Shown here: positions 7,837 to 16,247 of the stretch, piece after piece
Layout: each line of letters opens with the position of its first letter
Numbering within the stretch: the first letter of the stretch is position 1
Source: SHXR01 sp046160305
Lineage (GTDB): Bacteria > Pseudomonadota > Gammaproteobacteria > Burkholderiales > SG8-39
Reading direction: 5' to 3'
Length of the DNA stretch: 38,985 bases
NCBI GenBank assembly: GCA_046160305.1
Contig: JBJXGX010000186.1
Span: 1-38,985, forward strand
Translations under genes and position numbers: made by a program
The notes under the pieces: model-generated
Database searches by the model: none
Seen by the model: only the letters and a program-made list of their open reading frames with translations
Told to the model about the DNA's origin: nothing

Positions 7837-8442
7837 ATGAGTGCTGTCGCTAAGATGCCCAGAACGGCTAAAGAGCGTGGACGGATCGCGCCGAAGAAGC
7901 TCGCGCATTTCGTTCTGCGCACCAAGGAAGGTCGGGTGCAGCTCATTCTCGATTGGTACAAGAAAGTGCTCGAGGGCGAGGCGATGCTCGAGACGCCGAT
8001 GATCGGCTTTGTCACCTACGACAACGAGCACCATCGCGTTGCGGTACTCGCGCTGCCCGGCGTTGGCGACCATATCGACATGACCTGCGGCCTGCACCAT
8101 GTGGCATTCACCTACACCGGCCTCAAGGACCTGATGTACACCTACAACCGGCTGAAAGACGAGCACGACATCAAGCCGCAGTTCTGCATCAACCACGGCC
8201 CCACGACCTCGATGTATTACTTCGATCCCGACAAGAACCAGATCGAGCTGCAGGTCGACAATGTGCCCGAGGAGAAATTCGCCGAGTATTTCGCGAACGG
8301 CGAGTTCACCCAGAATCCGATCGGCGTCGTGTTCGATCCCGACGAGATGACCGCGCGCCTGAAGGCGGGGGAACCGGAAGAGCGGCTGTTGAAGCGCCCG
8401 AATGCGGCGCCGCCCGATCTGCGGGATTTTCCGGTCAATTGA
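7837..8442 (+). CDS. VOC-superfamily protein, extradiol dioxygenase/glyoxalase-like
   Basis: This 201-residue vicinal-oxygen-chelate protein resembles the catalytic half of extradiol ring-cleavage dioxygenases. The metal triad is complete: His24 (K-L-A-H-F-V), His88 (L-H-H-V-A-F) and Glu137 (N-Q-I-E-L-Q-V). It is shorter than the two-domain (about 290-residue) catechol 2,3-dioxygenases, so it is either a single-module extradiol enzyme or another VOC metalloenzyme such as an isomerase. ATG 7837 is well supported by GAGGAG 6 bases upstream. It stands alone, facing the thiolase operon, with its own promoter and a convergent neighbour. A role in cleaving or isomerising a catechol-type intermediate of the adjacent operon is likely but not shown. 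Confidence 0.85.
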   Translation: MSAVAKMPRTAKERGRIAPKKLAHFVLRTKEGRVQLILDWYKKVLEGEAMLETPMIGFVTYDNEHHRVAVLALPGVGDHIDMTCGLHHVAFTYTGLKDLMYTYNRLKDEHDIKPQFCINHGPTTSMYYFDPDKNQIELQVDNVPEEKFAEYFANGEFTQNPIGVVFDPDEMTARLKAGEPEERLLKRPNAAPPDLRDFPVN

Positions 8443-8526
8443 TCAGTTCTACTTGATCACGGACGAATGATGCCGCGCGACGCCCGGCGAAGATTCGGGG
8501 ATCCAACAAGAGGGCCGTGAGGTTCC

Positions 8527-9417
8527 CTATTTGGATTCTGCCTCGCCGGCACGGGGAACCTCCCCGAGCCAGGTCAAGAGATCAATGAATGGCGTCGCGC
8601 CGATTTCCTTGAATCCGGTGACGCCAACTTCCTTCAGGATCGCCACGCCGGCATCGGACGAGTCGAGCGCGGTCAGCGCGGCGCGTATCTTGGCGATATC
8701 GGTGGCCGGGATCTTCGGCGAGGCAACCATCGGCACCGTTGGTAGTTCACGGCTCTTGGCGATGACGCGACCTGATTTTTTCTCCCAGGTACGCCCGACA
8801 CCGGAAAACGAAGCGACCACACCAACGTCATAGAAATCCCGTTCGAGCGTCCACGCGATGCCGGCCTGGTCGCTCATGCTCTTTACATTTTCGCTCGCCA
8901 TGTCGATCTTGTTGTCGCGCATCATCGCGTTGGCGATGCGCCACATGTACGCGAACCGGTCAGGCGTTACGATACGTGTGCCTCGAATATCGGCGATCGT
9001 CTTGATTTTCGACTCGTTGACCACGATGAAATAGGCGTGGCCCACCTCTCTTGCCGCCACGACCGGTTGATAACCGTAGTCGCGAACTGCTTCGGCAAGA
9101 ACGTCGACCGGACGTGAGAGTACCAGCCCAAACGTCTTGGACTCAAGCGAGCGCCTCAGGTTGGCTGCGCCCCGTACTGGCACCATGACAATCGGCCCAC
9201 CGAGCGCCCGCTCGATGACCATCTTGAAGCGTTCGTAGCGGAGCAAGATGTCGCTCGCATCGACGTTACCCGCCGCGCCTTCGTTCACGGCGAGCACCAG
9301 CCGTGGCACCAGATTCGGCGCGTTCCCTGCGTTGGCTCTGGCGGCCGGTTGCTGAGCCATGCCGGGCGTCGCCACGAACACGGATAGGGCAAGGACCAAC
9401 ATGCTGCGACGAATCAT
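8527..9417 (-). CDS. PhnD-like periplasmic substrate-binding protein
   Basis: This 296-residue secreted protein starts with a clear signal peptide (positive M-I-R-R, hydrophobic core, cleavage after about A-T-P-G-M-A). The mature part has the periplasmic-binding fold of the phosphate/phosphite/phosphonate (PhnD-like) receptors: L-R-Y-E-R-F-K followed by I-A-D-I-R-G-T-R-I and Y-D-V-G-V-V-A. The GAGG eight bases before ATG 9417 supports the start. It is the last gene of a run containing another solute-binding protein, a Bug receptor and an aldolase, and no ABC ATPase or permease accompanies it. The family also includes sensor inputs for two-component systems and receptors for organic ligands, so phosphonate as substrate should not be assumed. 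Confidence 0.75.
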   Translation of the reverse strand: MIRRSMLVLALSVFVATPGMAQQPAARANAGNAPNLVPRLVLAVNEGAAGNVDASDILLRYERFKMVIERALGGPIVMVPVRGAANLRRSLESKTFGLVLSRPVDVLAEAVRDYGYQPVVAAREVGHAYFIVVNESKIKTIADIRGTRIVTPDRFAYMWRIANAMMRDNKIDMASENVKSMSDQAGIAWTLERDFYDVGVVASFSGVGRTWEKKSGRVIAKSRELPTVPMVASPKIPATDIAKIRAALTALDSSDAGVAILKEVGVTGFKEIGATPFIDLLTWLGEVPRAGEAESK

Positions 9418-9446
9418 CGACAGACCTCGCTCGATTGATGGAAGTA

Positions 9447-10484
9447 CTACGGAACGAGCATACGGTTCCGTTCCGCGGGCGCCACGAGGTCGAAGCCGTG
9501 ACGCTGATAGATCATCGCGGCTTCGTCGCTACGAATGAACTCGATCCAGGCCGTGGCGGCAGCCTTGCGCGGCGCGTTGCGGATCAAGGAAATCGCCAGC
9601 TCGTCTCGATTGTTACCCTGAGTGGGCAAGGCAATAAAGTCGAAATGCTTCGGAATGTGCGTTTTCAGATAATCCCCGAAATGAAAATACATCGGCGCGA
9701 CGTCGACCTCGTCGTCATAGATGAGTTGCGGGTTCTCGCGGTGATGCACGGCCACCGGCGAGACGGTGGTGGACTTCTTGAGGATCATGTCCGGGATTCC
9801 CGACCCACCCTGGGCACGCAGCGTGTTTGCATAACTCTCGAAGGAGGCGGGTTCCCGCTGGGGTGAGGAGATGGCCACACGCACGTCGTCGCGTAACAAG
9901 TCCGCAACGCCGCGGATATTCTTCGGATTTCCTGCCCGCACGAGCAGAACGACGCCGCGGTTGCGGGTATAGACAGACCAGCCCTCGATGTACTTCGATG
10001 CCGCGAGGCGGCGCTGCTGGCGGGCACCAGTCATGAACACGTCCGGCCAGAGCTTGTCGGGGCGCACGTCGATCCAGTAGTTTCCGAGCGTCAGTTGCCC
10101 GGAATCCATCGCATCGATCAGGCGTCCAGGGGGCGTCGTCGCGTAGAAGATGCGATCGACTTTCAGGCCCTTGAAGCGATCCTGCTTCGCGACCCAATCG
10201 CGAAACGATGTAATCAGATCCGGCAGTGCGCGGTACTGGTTGCCTGCCATGAAGAGGACCAGATCAGGGTCCTGAACGCTGCCGTGGAGGTCGAGCACGA
10301 TATTCGACTTCTCCGATACGTATATCGAAGATTTCGGCAAGAGCGCGGAAGGCAATTCCTGCGGCCAGGGGAGCGGCGATGGCGGTCTCGGAGGTGACGA
10401 CGTGGTACAGGCGCTCAGCACAACCGCGGCAGCGACCATGAGCCAGATACCGGGATTCGATCGATTCGCTGAACTCAAACTCAT
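9447..10484 (-). CDS. Extracellular solute-binding lipoprotein (ModA/PBP2-like)
   Basis: This 345-residue protein has a type II signal: the lipobox L-S-A-C puts the lipidated residue at Cys26, so it is probably anchored to a membrane. The rest is a two-lobed binding protein. V-L-F-M-A-G-N-Q-Y is near the first strand, R-D-D-V-R-V-A-I-S-S-P is in the hinge region, and D-E-A-A-M-I-Y-Q-R-H-G-F is near the end, a motif seen in ModA-like receptors. A proline-rich linker follows the lipobox. It lies 29 bases upstream of the PhnD-like gene and is separated from the Bug gene by a single base, so the three are co-transcribed. No permease partner is present. The ligand is unknown. Confidence 0.75.
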   Translation of the reverse strand: MSLSSANRSNPGIWLMVAAAVVLSACTTSSPPRPPSPLPWPQELPSALLPKSSIYVSEKSNIVLDLHGSVQDPDLVLFMAGNQYRALPDLITSFRDWVAKQDRFKGLKVDRIFYATTPPGRLIDAMDSGQLTLGNYWIDVRPDKLWPDVFMTGARQQRRLAASKYIEGWSVYTRNRGVVLLVRAGNPKNIRGVADLLRDDVRVAISSPQREPASFESYANTLRAQGGSGIPDMILKKSTTVSPVAVHHRENPQLIYDDEVDVAPMYFHFGDYLKTHIPKHFDFIALPTQGNNRDELAISLIRNAPRKAAATAWIEFIRSDEAAMIYQRHGFDLVAPAERNRMLVP

Positions 10485-10485
10485 C

Positions 10486-11481
10486 CTATTTCCCTTTCAA
10501 TCCCAACTGCGTGACGACCGGCGCCCACTGGGCGTGGTCCTTGGCGATCTGCTTTGCAAACGTGGCCGGATCAGCCGCGATCGCCTCACCGCCGGCGGCG
10601 GCGACCCGACTGCGGACTTCCGGTGAGGCCATGACCTTGTTGAACGCCTCATTCAGGCGCTGCACGAAGCGCGGTGGGGTGCCGCGCGGGGCGAGGGCAC
10701 CGAACCAGAAATCGGACGTGAGCGCCGGATAGCCTGCCTCGCGGACGGTTGGGACATTCGCGTAGGTTGCTGACCGCTGCTCACCAAGCTGCACGATCAC
10801 TTTCATTGACGAGGCACTCGCCGCGCCCGCCACCGCGGTCTCGGCAAGGCTGAATTGCACTTCACCTGTGAGGATCGCCTGGAACGCCGGCCCGGCCCCC
10901 TTGTAGGGAATATGGACCATATCGATGCCAAGGCGATGCTTCATCATCTCGATCCAAAGATGTGCATAGCTGCCCGGACCCGCGCTCGAGTAGTTGAGCT
11001 TGCCGCGGTGCTTGCGCGCGTGCTCGATCAGCTCGGCGAGCGTATTGCCGGATCCGGGCTCGTTCCACGCAAGAATCAGCACCGACTTATAAACGAGCGC
11101 GACCGGATCGAAATCCTTGAGCGGATCGTAGGGCGGTGGATCGCCAAGCAAGGGTGCGTTGACGATGCTGCTCAGATTGCCGAACACGATCGTGTAGCCG
11201 TCGGGCGGTGCGTTCTTTACGGCGGTTACGCCGATCACACCCGCAGCGCCCGGGCGATTGTCTGGCACGACGGGCTGGCCGAGGTTGATGCTCATCTGAT
11301 GGGCGATCACGCGACCGAGGACGTCGCTGCCGCTGCCCACCGCGGTTGGCAGGACGAATCGAATGGCACGGCTCGGGTAGTTGTCCGCAGGCGGGGTCTG
11401 CCCCCATGCAAGGGTGCAGTCCGCGGCGAGCGCGAGGCCCGCGAGGCGAACGGTCCAATGCATGATTCTTTGGTGAGTCAT
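10486..11481 (-). CDS. Bug/TctC-family receptor
   Basis: This 331-residue periplasmic receptor has a signal peptide (M-T-H-Q-R-I then a hydrophobic core ending near A-W-G-Q). Family landmarks are present: I-R-F-V-L-P-T-A-V-G-S-G, D-N-R-P-G-A-A-G-V-I-G, P-P-D-G-Y-T-I, the H-I-P-Y-K-G-A loop and N-V-P-T-V-R-E-A-G. ATG 11481 is chosen because GAGGG precedes it at about eight bases and a signal peptide follows at once; the open frame continues upstream to 11682 but that part overlaps the aldolase gene antigenically to no family. It is 58 bases downstream of the aldolase gene and starts a set of three receptor genes. No TctA/TctB partner is seen. The ligand is probably the acid degraded by neighbouring genes. 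Confidence 0.9.
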   Translation of the reverse strand: MTHQRIMHWTVRLAGLALAADCTLAWGQTPPADNYPSRAIRFVLPTAVGSGSDVLGRVIAHQMSINLGQPVVPDNRPGAAGVIGVTAVKNAPPDGYTIVFGNLSSIVNAPLLGDPPPYDPLKDFDPVALVYKSVLILAWNEPGSGNTLAELIEHARKHRGKLNYSSAGPGSYAHLWIEMMKHRLGIDMVHIPYKGAGPAFQAILTGEVQFSLAETAVAGAASASSMKVIVQLGEQRSATYANVPTVREAGYPALTSDFWFGALAPRGTPPRFVQRLNEAFNKVMASPEVRSRVAAAGGEAIAADPATFAKQIAKDHAQWAPVVTQLGLKGK

Positions 11482-11539
11482 GGTGTGTTTTCCCTCAGAA
11501 ATCCGCGCGGTCCGCGGCGCGGTCGGGGCGCGGATTTCT

Positions 11540-12316
11540 CTACATGTCCTCTGAGACCTGTCGCGCATAGTATTGCCACACGCCACCGACCCGCGGTGGT
11601 CCCTTCGCGCGTTCGATCGGCCCGCGAAAATGCGGCAGCTCGGCAAGCGGCGTGCGGTTGTCCAACTCCGCAATGAGTGCATCGGGAATGCAGGGATAGT
11701 CCGGCCCCACCGCGCTCATCGCGTAGTAGTTCATCTTGGCTTGTTCCTCGAGGTGGAGCATGTTCATGACGGCCTCCTCGAGATCGGCACCGGTGGTCGT
11801 CGCGCCATGGCCTTGCAAGAGCACGGCCTTGTGTTTGCCCAGATACTTCGCGTGGTCCATGCCTTCCTCATCACTTTGCACGGTGCGCATATGCGGGTAC
11901 ACCGGCAACGGCTTGGCGACGAGCTGCACGCCCTCCTGGGCCATTGGCCGGATCGTTCGCCCCAGAACGCTCATCAGCACCACGAAGGTCGGGTGGACGT
12001 GCACGACCGCGTTCACCTCGGGTCGCGTCTTGTACACGCATGAGTGGATCTTGACCTCGAAGCACTGCGTCGAGCCGGGCGGACCGTCGAGCATGCGGCC
12101 TTCGGTATCGCAAAGAATCATGTTCTCGGGCAGCATGGCGGGCAGCGCATCGAGCTTGTAACCCCGGCCCTTTACGACGAACTGATCCGGCTTCCCCGGC
12201 ACGCGCATGCTCGCATGCCCAAGGCTCAGCCGGTGTCCGGTTGCGAGCCCCATCGCCGACAGGATGCGGTTGGCGATCGCCACCTGGCGCTTGACGTCCT
12301 CGAGAATGCCGGTCAT
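11540..12316 (-). CDS. Class II aldolase/adducin-family protein, possibly an aromatic acid decarboxylase
   Basis: This 258-residue soluble metalloenzyme has the class II aldolase pattern. The Zn ligands are H-V-H-P-T (two His near residue 105) and G-H-G-A-T-T (about residue 170), with S-L-G-H-A-S-M near the N-terminus. Family members include fuculose-phosphate aldolases and 3,4-dihydroxyphthalate decarboxylase. Because it faces a phthalate-type dehydrogenase and Rieske oxygenase across 72 bases, a decarboxylase of a dihydroxylated aromatic acid is the more attractive guess. ATG 12316 has a textbook AAGGAG six bases upstream. The same frame stays open far upstream, but that part is antisense to the dehydrogenase gene. 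It leads an operon with three receptor genes. Confidence 0.88.
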   Translation of the reverse strand: MTGILEDVKRQVAIANRILSAMGLATGHRLSLGHASMRVPGKPDQFVVKGRGYKLDALPAMLPENMILCDTEGRMLDGPPGSTQCFEVKIHSCVYKTRPEVNAVVHVHPTFVVLMSVLGRTIRPMAQEGVQLVAKPLPVYPHMRTVQSDEEGMDHAKYLGKHKAVLLQGHGATTTGADLEEAVMNMLHLEEQAKMNYYAMSAVGPDYPCIPDALIAELDNRTPLAELPHFRGPIERAKGPPRVGGVWQYYARQVSEDM

Positions 12317-12388
12317 TTTTGCTCCTTTTGATCCGTGTTTCGCGCGCGGGCGGTATGCTTCGGGAACACCTGATTCGCCAACGCGCCC

Positions 12389-13615
12389 ATGCCATCTCAA
12401 CGCACGCTTCGATTCGGCATCGCCGGTCTTGGTACCGCGAGTACCGCGATCCTGCCCGAGATCGTAGCGCATCCCCACATGACAGTGACCGCAGCCGCCG
12501 ACCCGCGGCGCGAAGCGCTCGGTAAATTCGCGGCGCAGTTTGGTGGTGAGACCTACGAATCGGTCGAAGCCATGTGCGAGAGCCCCAATATCGATGCGGT
12601 GTTCGTGTGCACCCCCAATCATTTGCATGCGGAGCATACGATCACCGCTGCCCGCCACGGCAAACAGGTCATCGTCGAGAAGCCGATGGCGCTCACCCTT
12701 GCCGAGTGTGCTGCGATGATCGAAGCCACCGAGCGGAACGGCGTTCGGTTGCTGGTCGGTCACACTCACGGGTTCGATGCGCCGGTCCGGGCGATGGCGA
12801 AAATCATTCACAGCGGTGAGCTTGGCCGTCCCTTGATGCTGAACGGCTGGTATTTTACCGACTGGATCTATCGTCCGCGCATGCCCGATGAGTTGGTGCC
12901 AGAGAAGGGCGGTGGCGTCGTGTATCGACAAGGTCCGCATCATGTGGACATCATGCGCATCCTGGGTGGTGGCATGGTGCGAAGCGTGCGCGGTTCGACC
13001 ACCATCGCCGATCCCGCGCGCCCGGTGGAAGGCAGCTATGTCGCATTCCTCGACTTCGAAAATGGTGCCACCGCATCGATCACGTTCAGCGGCTACGGGC
13101 GTTTCGATTCGAGCGAGCTCACCGGAGGTGTCGGCGAGACGGGCCGGCGCCGTGATCCCGAAGCTCATCTCAAGTCGCATGCGCGCGTGCGAGGCTATCA
13201 GAAGCCGGAAGACGAATGGACGTTCAAGGACGCGGTGCGCTTCGGCGGGGCGCGACAGGGCGAATGGGAAGTCGTGGCCGCCGGCGACACGGGGCGGGAA
13301 GGGCGCATCGGGCATCCGTTTTTCGGCATCCTCGTGGCGAGCTGCGAGCGGGGCGACATCCGGCAGACGCCGGGTGGCCTTCGTATCTATGAGAATGACA
13401 CCCGTCGCGAGATCGAGGTGCCGATGGCTGCGCTCGAACGGGAAGCCGAGCTCGATTTCATGTACAACGCATGGGCCGACGACACGCCGTTGGCCGCGCA
13501 CGATGGTCGATGGGGCCAGGCAACGCTCGAAGTGTGTCTTGGTATTCTGCAGTCCGCGCGCGAGCGGCGCGAAATTCCGATGACGCATCAGACACCTTAT
13601 CCAATGAGGGCTTGA
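12389..13615 (+). CDS. Gfo/Idh/MocA oxidoreductase, phthalate-dihydrodiol dehydrogenase-like
   Basis: This 408-residue NAD(P)-dependent oxidoreductase has an N-terminal Rossmann motif G-I-A-G-L-G-T-A-S (residues 10-18) and the family Lys in V-E-K-P-M-A-L. The substrate-side segment is G-G-G-V-V-Y-R-Q-G-P-H-H-V-D-I. The wording of these segments (L-G-T-A-S-T, R-Q-x-P-H-x-V-D-I) resembles the dehydrogenase that oxidises 4,5-dihydro-4,5-dihydroxyphthalate in Gram-negative phthalate clusters. The next gene, two bases downstream, is a phthalate-dioxygenase-like oxygenase, so a dihydrodiol substrate fits. No clear ribosome site precedes ATG 12389, which leaves the start slightly open. The exact aromatic substrate cannot be read from the sequence. 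Confidence 0.85.
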   Translation: MPSQRTLRFGIAGLGTASTAILPEIVAHPHMTVTAAADPRREALGKFAAQFGGETYESVEAMCESPNIDAVFVCTPNHLHAEHTITAARHGKQVIVEKPMALTLAECAAMIEATERNGVRLLVGHTHGFDAPVRAMAKIIHSGELGRPLMLNGWYFTDWIYRPRMPDELVPEKGGGVVYRQGPHHVDIMRILGGGMVRSVRGSTTIADPARPVEGSYVAFLDFENGATASITFSGYGRFDSSELTGGVGETGRRRDPEAHLKSHARVRGYQKPEDEWTFKDAVRFGGARQGEWEVVAAGDTGREGRIGHPFFGILVASCERGDIRQTPGGLRIYENDTRREIEVPMAALEREAELDFMYNAWADDTPLAAHDGRWGQATLEVCLGILQSARERREIPMTHQTPYPMRA

Positions 13616-13617
13616 TC

Positions 13618-14811
13618 ATGCTCACCCACGAAGAAAATCAGCGGCTCACTCAAGTGGGCCCCGGCACGCCAATGGGGAGTCTGCTGCGTCGCTATTGGCA
13701 TCCGGTCGGCACGATGACCGAACTCGATCAGACACCGGTCATGCCGGTGCGGATTCTCGGTGAAGACCTCGTGCTGTTCCGCAACGAACAAGGCGCGATG
13801 GGTCTTCTCGACCGGCGCTGTGCCCATCGGGGCGTGTCCCTTGAATTCGGCATGCCTGAAGATCGCGGCCTGCGCTGCCCCTATCACGGCTGGCTTTACG
13901 ACCGCACGGGCCAGTGCCTCGAACAACCTGCCGAGTTCGATGGCAAGAGTTTTTGCCACAAGGTGCGCATCAAGGCGTATCCGGTCGAGGCCTTGGGTGG
14001 GCTCGTATGGGCCTACCTTGGTCCGCAGCCAGCGCCGCTGCTGCCGCGCTACGATCTGTTCGTTCGTGAGGATTACGAGCGTTCGATCGGCATTACGCGT
14101 GCGCTGCCCTGCAACTGGTTCCAGATGATGGAGAACTCGCTCGACCCGGTGCACCTTGAATATCTGCACGGCATCTTCTACAACTACGTGTTGAAGCGAC
14201 AGGGGAAGCCGCCGCGGGCCAAGGTGCGTCACCATCTGCGCATCGGCTTCGATGTGTTCGAACAGGGCATCATCAAGCGCCGGATCCTCGAAGGCCAGAC
14301 CGAAGAGAGCGACGAGTGGAAGATCGGCCATCCGATTTTATTTCCGAACATTCTGGCGGTCGGTGATTACGCGCTGCCCGAGTTCCAGATCCGTGTGCCG
14401 ATCGACGACACGCATACCCAATACTACTGGTACCGCTGCAAGCCGCGCGACGGGAACGCACCGGTCCAGCAATCGATCCCGGTGTGGGACAACCCCTATC
14501 AGGACGAGAACGGCCATCTCATCGTCGACACCATCAACGGTCACGATCTCACGATCTTCATTGCGCAAGGTGTGATCGCCGACCGCACCAATGAACGGCT
14601 CGGTACGTCGGATGCGGGGGTCGTTCTGCTTCGCAAGGTGTTCCGCGAACAGATCGAGAAGATCGAGCGCGGCGAAGATCCGATGGCGGTGGTGCGGGAC
14701 TCTGCCAAGAATCGAATCATTGATGTACCCCGCGAGCACAAGGCGCATTACACGATCAGCGGCGACTTCTATGCCAAGGAGAAGGTGGTCGAGATCAGCG
14801 GGCAATGGTAG
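13618..14811 (+). CDS. Rieske non-heme iron oxygenase, phthalate 4,5-dioxygenase-like alpha subunit
   Basis: This 397-residue terminal oxygenase has a complete [2Fe-2S] Rieske site: Cys68 and His70 (C-A-H-R-G), Cys87 and His90 (C-P-Y-H-G). The mononuclear iron site reads N-S-L-D-P-V-H-L-E-Y-L-H, giving Asp176, His179 and His184. The N-terminus M-L-T-H-E-E-N-Q-R-L-T and G-T-P-M-G-S-L-L-R-R-Y-W are typical of the phthalate 4,5-dioxygenase group, which are single-component alpha-type enzymes fed by a separate FMN/ferredoxin reductase. No reductase gene is in the window. The dehydrogenase just upstream is the expected next step on the cis-dihydrodiol. The 3' end meets a REP-like palindrome. Demethylases share this fold, so dioxygenation is inferred. 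Confidence 0.92.
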   Translation: MLTHEENQRLTQVGPGTPMGSLLRRYWHPVGTMTELDQTPVMPVRILGEDLVLFRNEQGAMGLLDRRCAHRGVSLEFGMPEDRGLRCPYHGWLYDRTGQCLEQPAEFDGKSFCHKVRIKAYPVEALGGLVWAYLGPQPAPLLPRYDLFVREDYERSIGITRALPCNWFQMMENSLDPVHLEYLHGIFYNYVLKRQGKPPRAKVRHHLRIGFDVFEQGIIKRRILEGQTEESDEWKIGHPILFPNILAVGDYALPEFQIRVPIDDTHTQYYWYRCKPRDGNAPVQQSIPVWDNPYQDENGHLIVDTINGHDLTIFIAQGVIADRTNERLGTSDAGVVLLRKVFREQIEKIERGEDPMAVVRDSAKNRIIDVPREHKAHYTISGDFYAKEKVVEISGQW

Positions 14812-14925
14812 AAAATAGGGGACAGACCACGTTTTTAGAAAATAGGGGACAGACCACGTTTTCAGTAAGCCGTGATTTTGCCGAAAAACGTGGTCTGTCC
14901 CCTATTTTCTTTGTCCCCTATTTTC
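14811..14925. repeat. REP-like repeat cluster: two direct units and an inverted unit
   Basis: Units of about 26 bases (core GGGGACAGACCACG) occur directly at 14811-14836 and 14838-14863, a 27-base period. An inverted copy lies at 14883-14909 and a partial inverted copy at 14913-14925. The second direct unit and the full inverted unit can form a stem of about 26 bp around a loop at 14864-14882. The first unit begins on the last base of the oxygenase stop codon. This core is widespread between genes in proteobacteria and is associated with RAYT (REP-associated tyrosine transposase) elements. No RAYT gene is here. It may terminate, protect or attenuate the transcript before the amidohydrolase gene. 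Confidence 0.85.
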
Positions 14926-14966
14926 TTGCCGATCAACTTTATCAATCGTTTCCTGCCGAGGGCCTC

Positions 14967-16112
14967 ATGACCGACTACCCGATCTTCTCCGGCGATTCGC
15001 ATGTGAGCGAACCACCCGACCTGTGGACCAAACGAATCGATCGCATGTACGCCTATCGCGCTCCATTCGTCGAAACGCGCGAGAAGGACGGCAAGCGGCA
15101 GGACTTCATGATCTACGAGGGCTTTCCGCCGCATCCGGTGTCGATCGGATTGGCGGCCGCGGCTGCCGGCAAGGATGGCGACAAGGCCCAGTTCCAGATT
15201 CGCGCGAATCGGTACGAGGATGCGCTGCCCGGCGGCTGGGATCCGGTCGCGCGATTGAAAGACCAGGATATCGACGGCGTCGAAGGCGAGGTGCTCCATC
15301 CGACGCTCGGTTTTCGGATGTTCTGGCTGCATGACCACGGCCTGCAGCGCGCAGTATTTCGCGCTTACAACGACTGGCTTGCCGAGTACGCAAGCCACGA
15401 TCGCAAGCGGCTGGTTGGATTGGCGCTCATCTCGGTGTACGACATTCCGAAAGCAATCGAAGAGATTCGCCGCGCTCAGAAGCTCGGACACCGCGGAGTG
15501 ATGATTGCCCTCTCACCGCCCGCCGGGCAGCCCTACAGCTCGCCCATGTACGACCCGATCTGGGCCGAAGCGCAAGAACTCGGATTGCCGATCGTGCTGC
15601 ACTCGATCACCGGCAGCGAGGAAAGCCGGCTATCGATCGCCTACTGGAATCCGGATATGACGATCTATCCGGTCGTGCGTCATCAGGAAGCCGAGCGCAC
15701 ACTCGCGCATCTGCTTTGTTCTGGCGTGCTTGAACGCTTTCCGCGATTGAAGTTCGTCTCCGCCGAGAATGGCATCGACTGGATGCCGGCGAGCCTGGCG
15801 CGCATGGACCGCGCCATGACCTTTGGCACGCGTGCCTTGCAGGTTGAAGTTTGGCCAACGAAGCTCACGATGAAGCCAAGCGAATACTTCCGTCGCCAGA
15901 TGTTCGTCGGCTTTATCGACGAGCCCGAGGCGGTGCCGATGCGCAATGAGATCGGTATCGATAACCTGATGTGGGCGTCGGACTATCCGCATTTCGCGTC
16001 GACCTGGCCGAAGTCGAGGGAGTTCGTGACGAAAGCGACCGCGGGGGTGGATGTGGCCGAGCGAAAAAAACTCGTCCGTGACAATGCGCGACAGCTGTTC
16101 AATGTCGCGTGA
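14967..16112 (+). CDS. Amidohydrolase-2 family metal hydrolase/decarboxylase
   Basis: This 381-residue TIM-barrel protein is of the ACMSD/gamma-resorcylate decarboxylase family. The first metal motif is G-D-S-H-V-S-E-P-P-D-L-W (Asp10, His12). Further candidates are the His in I-V-L-H-S-I-T and the Asp in W-A-S-D-Y-P-H-F. Members decarboxylate or hydrolyse hydroxylated aromatic acids and lactones. ATG 14967 is preferred: GAGGG lies six bases upstream and the protein begins directly with the barrel's first strand. The frame is open back to 14805, but that part translates the REP-like repeats into a repeated E-N-R-G-Q-T-T-F. It follows the Rieske oxygenase after the palindrome and probably belongs to the same pathway, as a decarboxylase or ring-product hydrolase. 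Confidence 0.87.
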   Translation: MTDYPIFSGDSHVSEPPDLWTKRIDRMYAYRAPFVETREKDGKRQDFMIYEGFPPHPVSIGLAAAAAGKDGDKAQFQIRANRYEDALPGGWDPVARLKDQDIDGVEGEVLHPTLGFRMFWLHDHGLQRAVFRAYNDWLAEYASHDRKRLVGLALISVYDIPKAIEEIRRAQKLGHRGVMIALSPPAGQPYSSPMYDPIWAEAQELGLPIVLHSITGSEESRLSIAYWNPDMTIYPVVRHQEAERTLAHLLCSGVLERFPRLKFVSAENGIDWMPASLARMDRAMTFGTRALQVEVWPTKLTMKPSEYFRRQMFVGFIDEPEAVPMRNEIGIDNLMWASDYPHFASTWPKSREFVTKATAGVDVAERKKLVRDNARQLFNVA

Positions 16113-16146
16113 GGTTGCGAGACCGGCACAACGACAGCCCAACAAG

Positions 16147-16180
16147 ACGACTCGACCGACACCACGACTCGACCGACACC
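16147..16180. repeat. Two tandem 17-bp direct repeats downstream of the amidohydrolase gene
   Basis: The unit ACGACTCGACCGACACC occurs twice, back to back, at 16147-16163 and 16164-16180. An inverted match to its junction (GTCGTGGTG, 16218-16226) lies before the convergent receptor gene, so the transcript could fold. It sits between convergent genes and may contribute to termination. It is short and could also be a replication-slippage duplication. Confidence 0.55.
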
Positions 16181-16247
16181 ACGGACCCATGCAATATCGC
16201 GCGTGCACCGCCGAGTGGTCGTGGTGAATCCGTTTCTTGCCGCTCGA

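Noticed and set aside
12317..13588. Minus-strand extension of the aldolase frame to about 680 residues
   Set aside because: The extra part is antisense to the Gfo/Idh/MocA gene, while the ATG at 12316 has an ideal ribosome site.
14805..14966. N-terminal extension of the amidohydrolase
   Set aside because: It only translates the REP-like repeats and lacks homology; GAGGG supports the start at 14967.
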